Made by a program: the position numbers and the translations under genes. Shown here piece after piece: positions 14,501 to 25,405 of a stretch of DNA of 64,000 nt (position 1 is its first letter; each line of letters starts with the position of its first letter). Below the pieces are notes generated by a model that was not told where the DNA came from, did no database searches, and saw only the letters and a list, made by a program, of their open reading frames with translations. This stretch comes from Sarcocystis neurona (taxonomy: Eukaryota > Apicomplexa > Conoidasida > Eucoccidiorida > Sarcocystidae), in contig KL647330.1 in assembly GCA_000727475.1 (NCBI GenBank), positions 284,592 to 348,591 of the forward strand. Direction: 5' to 3'.

Positions 14501-14806
14501 TTCTTCCAGAATGAAACCACAGGTGTCTCTTCTTTGCAAACGCTAACTACAAGCCTTGTAGGCAGTTGTCCTTTACATTATATCAAACCGTTAGCCTCAA
14601 GGTATTCACGCGTAGCGGGCGACTTTGCACGGATTCGACCCTGTGTAAACCCACTGGGGAAGCGCTCCGACAGCTAGTAAACCAGCCGTCGCTTGCCAAA
14701 ACTATCCTGCAGCTCCCTTCACCAGAAGTGCTCGGATGAGCACGAAGGAAGGCTAAAAAGCAATGTTTCCGCACGAATATCGTGTGAGGTCAAATTCGTG
14801 GGGTGC
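11569..14806. other. Unresolved region, possible 3' end of the SPAG17-like gene
   Basis: Candidate + coding pieces occur near 11660-11765 (a Pro-rich stretch ending at a GGTGAG donor), 11895-12200 and 12388-12591, but phases do not chain convincingly from the exon ending 11568. From about 12.6 to 14.8 kb I see only short frames on both strands and nothing I can name. Confidence 0.35.
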
Positions 14807-15571
14807 TCATTTTATCTCAACTTCAGCGCCGGCGTCCGCAAGTATCTTCCGAGCTTCTTCTGCTTTCTCCTTGCTGACGTTGCTGAGCACTGTATTTGGA
14901 AGCGCGTCTATAACGCCCTTAGCATCCTTGAGGCCGAGGTCAGGCCTAACCGTCCGCAGCGTTTTTATGACTCCGATTCGTTTCTCCAGTGGAACGGACT
15001 TTATTTCCACGGAAAAAGCCGTCTTTTTCTCTCTTGTTGGTTGTTCGGCCCCTTCCTCCTTCTCCGTCCCGTCCTCCTGCGCTTTGTTGCCTTCAGCGAG
15101 ATCAGCAGCAGCAGCCCGCACTGCTGCGACGCCAAACGATTGCTCGATGAGATTCACCAGCTCACTAACTTCTACTATCGTGAGCTTTTTTATATCCTCC
15201 AGCAATGCTTGAGCGCGAGACTCTGCTGTCGATGAGCATGCGACCGTGTTTCCATGCGGCGTCCTAAAGGCCACACGACGCCTATGTGCGTCCTGTGTGT
15301 GAAATGCTCCGCAACTTAAAAGCCATACATAAGGGAGACCGGCCCGGGCGCTGCCGTTAGCCCGACTTGAAACGCGTGAAGGCTTTACTCGGGGCACTAA
15401 CGTGGCAGAGCACGAAGAACGCTCTACACAAGCTGCCGGCTGGAGCGTACCAAGGTTATAGAGATAAAGTGAAGACCTCGAACCACCAGCGACAGCGCAA
15501 ACTGACGATAGACGACCTGTAGGGGTGCATGTAGGTGGAGCTTTTCTTTGAAGCAGAGACTGTGAGCTCAT
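14807..15571 (-). CDS. Organellar ribosomal protein bL12 (L7/L12)
   Basis: bL12 forms the flexible stalk of bacterial-type ribosomes and recruits translation GTPases, so this nuclear gene should encode an organelle-targeted protein. With the ATG at 15571 the product is 254 residues. Residues about 123-155 form the dimerisation helices (LEDIKKLTIVEVSELVNLIE), then comes an Ala- and Glu-rich hinge. The last 75 residues are the C-terminal domain, with the diagnostic LGLKDAKGVIDALP and an AGAEVEIK end. The family is normally about 120-130 residues, so there is a basic, Ser/Arg-rich extension of about 120 residues that could be a targeting leader. The frame stays open to 16543. It includes a hydrophobic, signal-like segment (VLVILSLLAPLAISSEA) near 16000, so an upstream exon and a bipartite apicoplast leader are possible. 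Mitochondrial and apicoplast destinations cannot be separated here. Confidence 0.9.
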   Translation of the reverse strand: MSSQSLLQRKAPPTCTPTGRLSSVCAVAGGSRSSLYLYNLGTLQPAACVERSSCSATLVPRVKPSRVSSRANGSARAGLPYVWLLSCGAFHTQDAHRRRVAFRTPHGNTVACSSTAESRAQALLEDIKKLTIVEVSELVNLIEQSFGVAAVRAAAADLAEGNKAQEDGTEKEEGAEQPTREKKTAFSVEIKSVPLEKRIGVIKTLRTVRPDLGLKDAKGVIDALPNTVLSNVSKEKAEEARKILADAGAEVEIK

Positions 15572-16289
15572 CCGTTGACAGCACCTTGGTCCGCGACACG
15601 TTCTCGAGACTCGCCCACTTTTTTGGGAGGAACACGACCCGATATAGCTGGGCAGATTGAAGGTACTTCTATGAGACAGGTTCAGGGAGCAGGAGCCCAC
15701 AAGATTTGCGGCCGAGTTTTCAGTTGTTAAAGTCTGCACACATTTGAAATAACGATTGACAATCACTCTCGATTCAGCTGGCCACGATCGCGACCTCCGC
15801 TTCCAGCCAGAACGCGTCCACTCGTTACGAAAATCACTTGCATCGTCGGCAGCGCCAAAAACACCAGGGGACGATGCGACAGTAGAGACTGAAATAGAAG
15901 AGATACTTTTTACTGAGGATGCGGACAATGTGTCAGGAAGATAAATACAGGATTGAGGACACAAGCGGGTACACGCAGTTGCCTCTGAACTTATGGCTAA
16001 CGGTGCAAGGAGCGACAGAATAACAAGTACTCCACTGTGTGCTTGAAAAAAGAAAAGGGATTTGTAACAACACAGTAGAATTGATGGAGAGCTAGAGGGA
16101 AGTGTCTGGCGCCTTGCACACCCGCGACTGAAGCGGGCTGTTTCTCGTAAGAGCCAGATACAAAAACATCCGCATAAGAGATGCGCAAGCCTCCACGCAC
16201 GAAGCGGAGGGCTACCTAGGTGTAAAATATCACTTCGAGACAAGAGAATAACGATAAGAGAGCCAAGAATTGGTGTACGAAGATTGCAC

Positions 16290-16480
16290 AGCACGCTGGT
16301 GTCGGCGACCCACTTTTCTCCGAATGCGGCTGTGTACGGTGCAGGTGCGCTGTAGTGCAAACTCGGCATTAACGCTGAGCAAATTGGACGGCAGCAGCTG
16401 TCCGCGAACCACTTTCCTCGGAATGTGGCTGTGTACGGCGCGTTGTAATACAAACTCGGCATTAACGCTGAAAAATGTGG
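16290..16480. repeat. Two-copy tandem duplication, 93-bp period
   Basis: The string AAACTCGGCATTAACGCTGA occurs at 16359 and again at 16452, and flanking sequence (CTCCGAATGCGGCTGTGTAC against CTCGGAATGTGGCTGTGTAC) repeats at the same 93-bp spacing. The duplication sits in the distal open part of the frame upstream of bL12 and is more likely non-coding. Confidence 0.88.
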
Positions 16481-16543
16481 ATGGCTAGAGAAATCAACTG
16501 CTGAGAATAGTAAACCTCGGCCATACGAATCGAAAGGAGCCAT

Positions 16544-19338
16544 TCTGGAGCGGCGCGTGCCGCGTTTGTAAGGAGCTCCTGCAGAGAATTGGGGGAGCGA
16601 GGCTTGTGCACTGGGGCAAAATTACCAACGGACACCAGGAAAACAGTGAGCACTCTGTGTCCGTTTTGAGCGGCTGCGTATCCGCTGCCTCTTCAAGAGA
16701 TTGCATACATGAATTTAAACATGTGTGTTTCGATGCCGAAACATCATGCAGGCATTGTCCGACAAGAAAATATTCTCTCTACGGTGAGACGTGTGTGAAG
16801 GATTACTACAGTGTTACTTTGTGTATGATCGAGTATTACCTGTAGATGCTGAACCGCGCAGTAACACGCACTGAGAGCACTCTTCTTAGCCAACCTCCCT
16901 ACACCAGAAGACGAGCACCACCAGTAGCAATAGCAAGCAGAACGCCATCATGCAATCGGCGGCAGTGCATGCGTGCATGCCGTCACAGAAGACTTCCGGA
17001 AGCGAATGGCCGGAGGGAGTCAGCAGAAAGTGCCGGACCGATCGCTTCGTTTTTGAGTCCCAAGAAACCGGACTAAAAGCCATGAAAATCTACTAGTGGC
17101 GAGAGTGGGACCGTTTCATATCCAGCTCAAGCACTGTTCTATTGCCCCTTTTTGCTATGGGTTCTGTGTTCCCCCATTCGTGTGCCCTCGTCCGTACCAC
17201 TTTCGAAGGTCTATCCTTACGCAGGCGAATACTTAGCACCGGTATCACCTCTGACAGCTGACCTGAATCTCTGAAGTGAACACACGTGGAAGAGTGCGGA
17301 TTCCATACTAGGATGTTTGCATACCCGTGAAGGAGGGCATCTAGGAATGACCTGCGCAGAGATGTGATCGTCCAAGATTTAGCGGTTAATCAGCGTACAA
17401 CAAAATGTTTGCTTCCGTGCACTAAATGGCTGTGTGCAGGCAGCACCTCAGCGGCGTTCCTTCACGAATACTAGTTTCTAGGCGACAAATAACCTTTGCT
17501 GCCACCGTTTGCGCACGCGCTGTCACAGAAACAGTTGCCACTCAACATTTGACTACACTTTCGAACGACCAACCCACGACAGTATTTAGACGCGAGCGTT
17601 CCAGCCGAAAACAGAACCACTGAGTGTACCGGCCAAACAGGCACAGCGGGGACACTAAGGGTGAAGGTGGATCTATAGTGAAGTATACCACGCGTTTCAG
17701 CGCCCTTGTTTTTGTCCTACACGGGTAGAGTACACGTAGAACGGGAATGGTATGGGTGAAGATAACTATATAATGGAGTACGGAACACGTTTTCACAGCC
17801 CTTTTTTTGTCCTACAGGACTGAAGTATGTGGTTCACGTGACCTTGCGAAGCAGCCGCACCTTAGGCGATGCGGTCGTGCAATGGGGATTGATGCGCACT
17901 GCTGTAAAACGCGTCGCTAAGAATTTCTCGCGGTCTGGTTAGATGAAAAGAATGTTTGCGCTCGGTATCCAAAATTTGGAAAATGTCCTTCCCTTGCTCC
18001 GGAAAAGTCTTCTACTCGGCCTCACGATTTTGCAGCACGCGCAAGGCGTGCACGACTTTGCAGCGTAACATTTGGGAAAGGGGCTTTTTGGGAAAGTGAA
18101 CATAACGCTGGATACAGAAACTCGAGGATGAACAGGTCGAACTCATAATGAATAAAATTCGTAGCTACGTGCGCCGATCTCTCTGGATGTACGCATGCAC
18201 TTTTGCAGCTTGCTCCCCTCTTACCGGGTGGTGTCTTCCCCAGATACGGTCAGCGCTTACCTGGTAAGCGCTCGTTTCTACCCTGCTCCTTAATTATTTG
18301 CTAAAAGAGTTGCTAAGCTCAAAAAGACAGTGCGCGGCTACCCCCCTCCGTGTTCGCATCCGTTGGGCACACTAGTGGCCGAAGGACGCAAAAGCGCGCA
18401 GTCGACAGGCCACTATAGAAGGTATATCTAGCCCGTGCGGTCTGTCAGGGGAGACTGAAATATTCGCGTGATGGAGCTTACTTCTTGAACAGCGTCCACA
18501 CCAGTGGAACATTACGCTCAGCGTCTACTGTATGTAACGTGTAGAGCATTTTGTGGAAGGTAACGCTCACTGCGCACCTTACCGCTGCATAGAACTCTTT
18601 CACATGTGACACAGGTCCCCTTTAAGGGCGGCACACGTTACGTTAGGCATGTGGCACTGCTCTGTGTGGCACTACCCTAAAGTAGTATGTAGAAGACTGT
18701 GAGCTTGCGTAGTGTGGTGCGTTCTTACAGTGTGCTGCCTAGCAGTTGGATTCGAGCATTGGTTGTGTGTCCACTGTAAGGGTACGCGAAAGCAAGGCCA
18801 CTAGCTTGCAGTCGCAAGGACAGTCACTGCGGCAGAAAGACGTGCAGTTAGTATGCCACTGGTTTCGCTTTCTGGATAGGTACTGATGGCACGAGCTCAT
18901 GCACCCGAGACCGGCAGCACGTGCTTCCTGTACTTCACCTCAAAGGGGGTGGTACACTTTCGTACGTTGCCGATTAACCGCATACGCACACACACATGCT
19001 GATTTATGTGTATGCCATAGGTGTACGTCTCTGTGCGTCCGTATGGCGAAGTGTTAATGTGTGGGAAATTCGAGCAGAATAGTAAAGCCACTAACCAGTA
19101 GTAGTAACCTACTCTCAAAACGAACTACGAAAGTGCACTCCGCGTAGCTGAGGCACGTGAAATTCGTGTTTGCTGTTCTGTTAGCTCTCCCGTGGGGCTG
19201 CGGCAGAGCGTGCGTCGCAGTTTACGGTATAGTCGACAGGGGGAAACCGTGAATAAATCTTGTGTAGGCTGCTTTACGAGGCGATTCTTGACGATCTTGC
19301 AACCTAGAAGCTCACAGGGCGTGAATGGGAAGAGAGCC
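16544..19338. other. Gene-poor interval
   Basis: Only short frames without recognisable features occur on either strand. Apart from the 95-bp duplication at 17678-17820, nothing here is supported. It is probably intergenic between bL12 and the thioesterase-like gene. Confidence 0.5.
17678..17820. repeat. Imperfect two-copy tandem duplication, about 95-bp period
   Basis: The string TTTGTCCTAC occurs at 17711 and 17806. Its left flanks also match (GAAGTATACCACGCGTTTCAG against GGAGTACGGAACACGTTTTCA), indicating a diverged direct duplication in non-coding DNA. Confidence 0.75.
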
Positions 19339-21082
19339 TCAAGCAAGCTTCAGGATGGAGAATACAGCAGCCAGATGTGCCAAGGTGCGCTCGTCTGTCT
19401 CGGCGCCGCCATCCAGTATAACTTCCTTTGTTGCGCAGTATCCTGCATCGCTGAAGAATTTTCGCAGCGCCTCTTGACACCACGCTGGGCAACAGCTGTC
19501 TCTCGAGCCGCAGAGGAAGAAGAGTTTCGCCTGCACGCCAGTCAAGACACTGCAGGACGCGTTGCTGTGCTGCTCGAGTCAGCTCTGCGGCAGCTCTGCT
19601 AAGTAGGAATACCGCTTCATATATATAGATATCCGTTCGAATGCGTTCCTTTCCTTGGATGCCACATAGTCGCATGTGTGCACACCTGTATGTTTTCGCC
19701 TAAAATCAGGTAGCCCGGTACTCAAACGTACCTTTTGTGCTTCTTTGTTTGTCTTAGAGAGCAGAAACGAAAGAATGTGCGCGTCCAAAAGAGGCATTCC
19801 AATGCATACAACGGCCTCGACGCGAAACTGAAAAAGCACGCAGTCATCCTCTAAGTTAAGCTATGCTTTGGAGCTTGGACAAAGCCCGCGCGCCTGCGTC
19901 GCTCTCGTATGTGTTTTGCGTAGGCCGGAGAAAACAAGCGAATACATTACCCAAATGTCACCGCATCAAGGTGTGCATCGACCTAAGCAGATGCACACCT
20001 ACGTATATGCCAGGACATGCGTATAGAGGTTTGGCGAATGCTATGCGTGCGGCCGACTACTCGAATACTTTTGTCCGCACATACGTGCCCTTCTCTCGAC
20101 GGCTGCGCCGCTTTCGCAAAGTGCTGCGGAGAACTGGACATGTACAACAAAGGCAGCGGGGAGAATAATACACACCGGCGTAGCCCTCGGGTACCAGCTT
20201 CGTCCAATAATCTTACCTGCAACTTGGTGAGGGCAGTTAGTAGCACAATAAGGCCTCCTTCACCCACGCCGCAGAGCACTATATTTCGTGCTCGCTCCCC
20301 TGAAACACCCACTTTCTTTTCGATTACGTCCGCTAGATATTCGCAGCTGCATCCATCGTAGCACTGAGCAAGAATTTCCCCTTCATGAAGGGTGTTGTTT
20401 TCTGTGAGAGGACATCTGCCTGTGTCTCCGTCGGCAGCAGCGTTACAAGAACCCTTCCTGGCAATGTATTTCTGTGAATCCCATGAACTAGCGCTACAGC
20501 ACATGCCGCGACTCTGAGTGTCATGACGGAGGCAAAAGTAGGCACACCTGGCTTCAAGATCCTTCAGGGCCTCAATCTCGCTAGGGGAGATCGTCACGGT
20601 GCCTTTCAAAGTACTGCTCAAGCGGTGTTCGAAATGCTTTTTGCCATCTGTAGGAGCAAAAAGCGTTTGAACGTGCTGGCCTGTCCACGAAGCGACATCT
20701 GCTGGATCCTGAGGAAGGGCGTTGAAAGCACAACATGATTTCTGTAGAGATATGCGTCTGCAAAGGTGTGCCGACCCCGACACGACGACCCGAACTGATT
20801 CGTCATCAACGCTGATACGGACGCATTAGCAGCAGAACACTGGAAGCTGATTTATACGATGAATCATGAAGTGCTTCTCCACTGGCGTACGTCGTGGCAT
20901 GCGAAAGGGGCGGCCGGGAAGAGGAATGCTGCGTTTTGAAATGTTTCCCCCACGTTGTGCTTGTACCGTTTGACCATGATAAGCAATTCCTCGACAGTCT
21001 CTCCACGATCATGCACGAAAAAACACAGCGGGGTCTCCACGCTGCGTTGCTTCTCTGTAGGCGGAAGTTCTAGGTACGACAT
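19339..21082 (-). CDS. Acyl-protein-thioesterase-like alpha/beta hydrolase, predicted pseudoenzyme
   Basis: The four-exon model is 20891-21082, 20217-20708, 19732-19827 and 19339-19530. All junctions are phase 0, giving 323 residues from the ATG at 21082. Active family members remove palmitate from proteins. Exon 1 carries CFFVHDRGETVEELL, equivalent to the family's 'FLHGLGDTG', and FLFPAAP. Exon 2 carries NIVLCGVGEGGLIVLLTAL, aligned with 'IILGGFSQGGALSLYTAL'. Exon 3 holds VEAVVCIGMPLL, and exon 4 holds LFFLCGSRDSCCP, aligned with 'LQCHGDCDPLVP'. The nucleophile serine is therefore glycine (residue 213, codon GGT, where AGT would be Ser). No histidine stands where the catalytic one is expected near LDGGAETDE, while the aspartate is kept. 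Exon 2 also carries an insertion of roughly 90 residues relative to the 230-residue family norm; its acceptor at 20709 is the least certain boundary. It may bind rather than cleave acyl groups. Confidence 0.84.
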
Positions 21083-21623
21083 TTCGCCAGAACACGCAAG
21101 AAAACACACAAGGGCTAAATTGCAGTCGAAGCGTCGGTAGTCCAAGAGATTTGAGTCAGCTTTTGGCTCTCCCCTTCGAGTGTGTAAGCTGCTTCTCTTC
21201 GCTCACCGACACTCTGGTCATGCGCGCGAGGACAAACCGGCGTCTCGTCCTCTCGTCGAAGTGCACACGCCGCACTGAGAGCTCGATCTCTTTGCGAAAA
21301 AAGACTTTCCTGAAGCTCCCTGAAGCAGACGTTACAATCAAACATGTCAGTAAACTACAAAGACGCTGAGCTTTCCACACTGATAATCTGCCTTCAACTA
21401 GTGAAGTTATACCTCCACGCCATTCAACGAATCGTCACTTTCTACGCGTGGCTTGGTTATTCATTCAACTACGTGCTTGCCTGCAGCGTGTCACATCCAC
21501 GTACGCACGATGCGTGGCTAGAAGGCTACGGAAGCCGGCTCAGAAGGAAGTAGAGAGCATTCAGCTGAGTTGCAAACAAGCTCAGAAAAAGACGCTATCT
21601 TGAGGAATCAGAGTGAAGATACG

Positions 21624-24601
21624 TCACCTGGCTTCCTGTTCTCGAAGAACATTGACTTTCTGCTTCTCCTCGAAAGCGAGCTTCTCGGCCTCTAAAGATG
21701 CAAAGGTCAGCAGCGGCTGCTGGTGTAGAGCGTCCCCGCTCCACGGCTGTCTGACAGACAAGAGCGCCGCTTTCACCTGAAGCGGCACACACTGTTTCAG
21801 ACCCACGCAGAGTTTGCCGTCTTGTTCCTCTGTGGATCAGTTAGGGTGAGATTATATGCTGAAGACCCTTACTGAGGGAAAACAAACGGTGTTTCGGTGC
21901 TTATTGCACGCGCCAACCAGGGCGCTAAGAGGCCACTCACGATGTCTGCCTTCATCTGGAACACAGTTTACGCATGGAGCCACCGTCGCAGTAACTGAGA
22001 TCAGAGACACCCCCACCACGCGTGGACGCGTACCGTGAACTCTGACAGTTCGTGCACTTCTGTAAGATTGACTATAAGTTTTCCTGCCCGGAGCAAAGCG
22101 CCGATGCACTCCAGTGCTTTCAACATTTTTTGCTGATTTTTTCTGCTTTCGAGCCATCCATTCAGATAGAAGCTCTCAACTCTAGTTCCCCAGCTGAGAA
22201 CAGGGACAAAGGCGGCACAGCAAGAGTGGAATGCAGCGGATTTAATTTTGGTATTTTGTTACGACATCAGACGTACCATCCGTGTCAACTGAGAGGGCTC
22301 GGACATTTATGAGGGGGCACCTTTTCGCGTCAGGCTACTTTCGTACTACCGGTCGAGTTTCGGGCGCAATACGAGATAACGGTGGTGTGGCCTACGTGCC
22401 GCAGCTCGTCGATGTCGATAATTACTCAGTAACGGCCCAGTGTAAACGAAATTGGAGAAACGTACACGCATGTCAGCTAAGAGCAGAAAGCTCACCTTAA
22501 TAGAATAGGCAGGGACGGCGCCCCGAGCCCCGCGGGCAATGTACACGCTTCAGCTTCGTAAGCCAAAACTACTTTGCCTCCTTTGACAAGCCACTGGATG
22601 GTCCTGCAGATCTGTTTGCCATGATTCAGTTCGATTGCTAATAAAGGTAAGCTTTGTCTTACTTTTGTAAGCTGTGCGGCCACGTCTGCCTCTTCGTCAA
22701 ATACCTCGGAAGCTCCCAAAGACTTAAAATAATCTTTTATGCTTAAAGCGGTTGCGTCCTTTTGATGTTGTCCTCTGCATTTGAGACAGGTACGTGGGTT
22801 ATGTATGCGAAGTAAAAATCGTGTACCGCGGAGTATACCACCTTGCAGCCTTCCATGTCAAATCCACGTGAAGCAGAGGTGACAGCAGATGCTCTTTGTG
22901 GTGAATGCCACGATGACTGCACAAATAGTGAAGGAAATGACTGAAATATCAGGTCCGATGTTCCGCAACAAGGCGGGGCTATGTCCACGTTCTTGATCAA
23001 GTTTTATTATTAAGCTGAGTGTGGCGTTGGTTTCTGGTCCTGACCTCCGCACGAAAAAAGAACGGAATCCTAAAAGGCGACAAAACTGTACCAGCAGCTG
23101 GCTGACCAAGCCGCCGCTGCCATAGAGGAGCACTGCGTCTCCGGGGCGAAGGTCGTGGGCATACTCTTGAAGTAGATGATACGCTGATGCATCACACATA
23201 ACGCCAGACGACGCGCCAGAGGATGCGGTACGGCCGATTGCCGCGGGGTGCTGTCTGCACCATGCAATTGCTGCACAACATCCTATCTCTCACCGAGGAA
23301 AAGCTGCTTCGCTACGGCAGCCTGCTCGAGTCTTGGCAACAAATCTCTTGGAAGAGCCATTAAACGCCTTTCTTGCCACACAGCTGCCGCCCTCCAGCAG
23401 CCATCGGAGGCGGCGAGTGGCAAAACTATATCACCCTTTTTGAGTTGTTTTACTCCTCGGCCGACCTCGGTGACTTGCGCCACGCAGGAAGTGCCCAAGA
23501 AGAAATCAGCTGTTTCCTTGGGCTCAGAGGAGTTCACTGGGGTGACAAATGACGGTGCGGAAGTAGTCTGCAGAGCACGGGACACCAGCAAAACATGTTT
23601 CCGGGTGGAGTCAGTTGATACGACCCAGGAAAGGGAAGATACGCGTTCCTTTCCTTACGCGCAAGCGAGTCCCTTGTTCGGTTGTGTGACAGTGCATTGT
23701 CGGACAGTTCGAGTGCACGTGAGTGAAAGGATACCGCGAAACAGCAGGTTTCGTCATTTCCGTATAGGGGGACAGCCGCGGCGGCAAGCACATCCAGGCC
23801 CTCTCTGTCACATCACATCCATCAGAAAGAAAAAGAGGTACCGGTTCAACTAGTGATATTGCCAGCCAGAACAGGTACGTGGATCAAGCATCAAATCTGC
23901 TTACGCTTCGGCCTGTGCAATGTCTGATTTAAGTTATTACGAACATTGCAAGTGAGGCACCTCTATGCAGCTTGAAGAGCGTACCGTAGCAGGACGCAGT
24001 CGTAAGGTAGAACTGGTGCGTGTAGAATCCGCACGAGTACATCTCCCCACTCCAGCTCTTTTTTCAAAGAGACCTTCATTAGCAGGACACGCTCGTCAAC
24101 AAAGTTGCCGGCAGTTTCATCGACTTTATCGCTCCAGGTTACTGGAGGTGGGTCGTTCACCCGTAGGGACCTGCGACGGCCGCCTCTTGCCCCGATTCTG
24201 AGACGCCTCTTCTCCTCGGTGGGTACATCATCAAATTCTGCTTCCCTGCGCACTCTGTCCTCGCCTGCTTTCCTTACGAATGCGGTAACAGGCCAGGTGT
24301 AATGATGGTGGGTCACTTCGTCTCTCGTTGTAACGACGGCGCCCTGCGTACGGAGAATGGTCTCGTCATTCACTACCGTGAGTGACGTTGCGGGGCGAGT
24401 TCGCAGCCACTGTTCGAAGCCATCTGAATGAGAAGGATGTTCATTGCTGATATTTAGACGCTGAAACAATTCCATGTTGACCGCGGTTTCGCGCTGTTGT
24501 GTGCGTACTTCCCCATCCAGGTGCTCTTGCATAACATCGAACGAGTGAACACCGCTTCGACGAAGCCCGCTGCGAACGAATTTTTCCTGGCCGTCCTGGC
24601 A
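21624..24601 (-). CDS. MDR-family reductase resembling mitochondrial trans-2-enoyl-CoA/ACP reductase (MECR/ETR1)
   Basis: MECR reduces trans-2-enoyl thioesters with NADPH in type II fatty-acid synthesis. Exons in order are 23985-24601, 23294-23567, 23045-23270, 22496-22774, 22034-22181, 21941-21955 and 21624-21827. One small exon probably remains undetected between the first two, because their phases (2 then 0) do not match. The catalytic-domain start reads EWGDVLVRILHAPVLPYDC. Then come GTSCVAQVTEVGRGVKQLKK, the nucleotide-binding region LRPGDAVLLYGSGGLVSQLL, the NADPH-type VRR, and YFKSLGASEVFDEE. VESFYLNGWLESRKNQQKML matches the family's 'LRGFWLSQWKK', and the end TMKADIEQDGKLCV matches 'ASMKP..GK.L'. 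The tyrosine-containing active-site stretch was not seen and may lie in the missing exon. The first exon holds about 130 residues before the reductase domain, with an internal ATG at 24532. It may instead continue from the J-domain exon upstream. Confidence 0.84.
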
Positions 24602-24709
24602 CTACACAAGAAAAACCACAGTCCCAAGGTACTGTCACAGTGAAGGGAAAACTTTATAAGCGCCCTACGAATTTGGCATCAATCTAGAAAGGGAAAAGCA
24701 CGGCGTTCA

Positions 24710-25405
24710 CTAGTCCTGTATATTGGCGAATGCGCCGAGATGTGAGCTCACTTTTGTGTCTTCGCCGCTGAAGAAACTGTTTGCAAACAGGCACCGCACA
24801 GCTGCGTCAGCCGCTCGAGTGCGCTCAGCCAAGTTGCCTCCATCCGCCGCACAGCTCTCCTTTTGTCTATCTTCTTCTCTAGTCCGAAGCCAGTTGTCAT
24901 AATCTTGACGCGCTCGGCTGTCGCTGAGGGTTTCAAAGGCGTGTTTGACTTGAAGGTACTTTGTCTTACTGTCCGCCACGTCGGCGCCGCCGCACTTGTC
25001 TGGATGGTGCAGCTTGACGAGGAGTCGGAATGCCTGAACACATATATTCGACTAAAATTCGTCAGTAGACTAGCCCATACTGGCAGTTACAATCTCCGCC
25101 TCTCTCTGGTGTACAGGTGAGCCAGTTGTGTAACATGGAGGGGCTTTCACGAGAACTCAGCAAGTTTGGGTAGTCCCTGATAAGCAGGTAGCTTCAAGAG
25201 CACGGGTTGCTGGTCGCCGGAGGTGCTCAATGTGTCCCCGCTGTAGCGCGACGGACGACGTCATAGTTCACAGTGAACGGATCACTCGTTGAACGCAGTT
25301 GCCTGCGTCACCTTTTTCAACTTCAATCGCGTAGCTCACTTTTTTGATCTCCCCAAGCGATGCACCGGGCTTCACGCCCAAAATATCATAGTAACTTCGT
25401 TCCAT
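24710..25405 (-). CDS. J-domain (DnaJ/Hsp40) protein or N-terminal J domain of a fusion
   Basis: J domains stimulate Hsp70 ATPase. Exon 1 (25340-25405) starts at the ATG at 25405 and encodes MERSYYDILGVKPGASLGEI plus KK. A phase-0 intron follows, with donor GTGAGC and an acceptor at 25034. Exon 2, from 25033 down, continues AFRLLVKLHHPDKCGG, with the Hsp70-activating HPD at residues 32-34, and then helix III/IV FETLSDSRARQDYDNWL. If read through, the frame stops at 24710 and gives 129 residues. However, a strong donor (AAAA followed by GTGAGC) at 24751 would end the exon at 24752 in phase 0. The next phase-0 acceptor, at 24601/24602, opens the first exon of the MECR-like gene. No Gly/Phe or zinc-finger region is seen, so this is a type III J protein at most. 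Confidence 0.9.

Noticed and set aside
23248..23853. 201-codon + strand open frame
   Set aside because: It is antisense to the MECR-like exons, which show clear family motifs.
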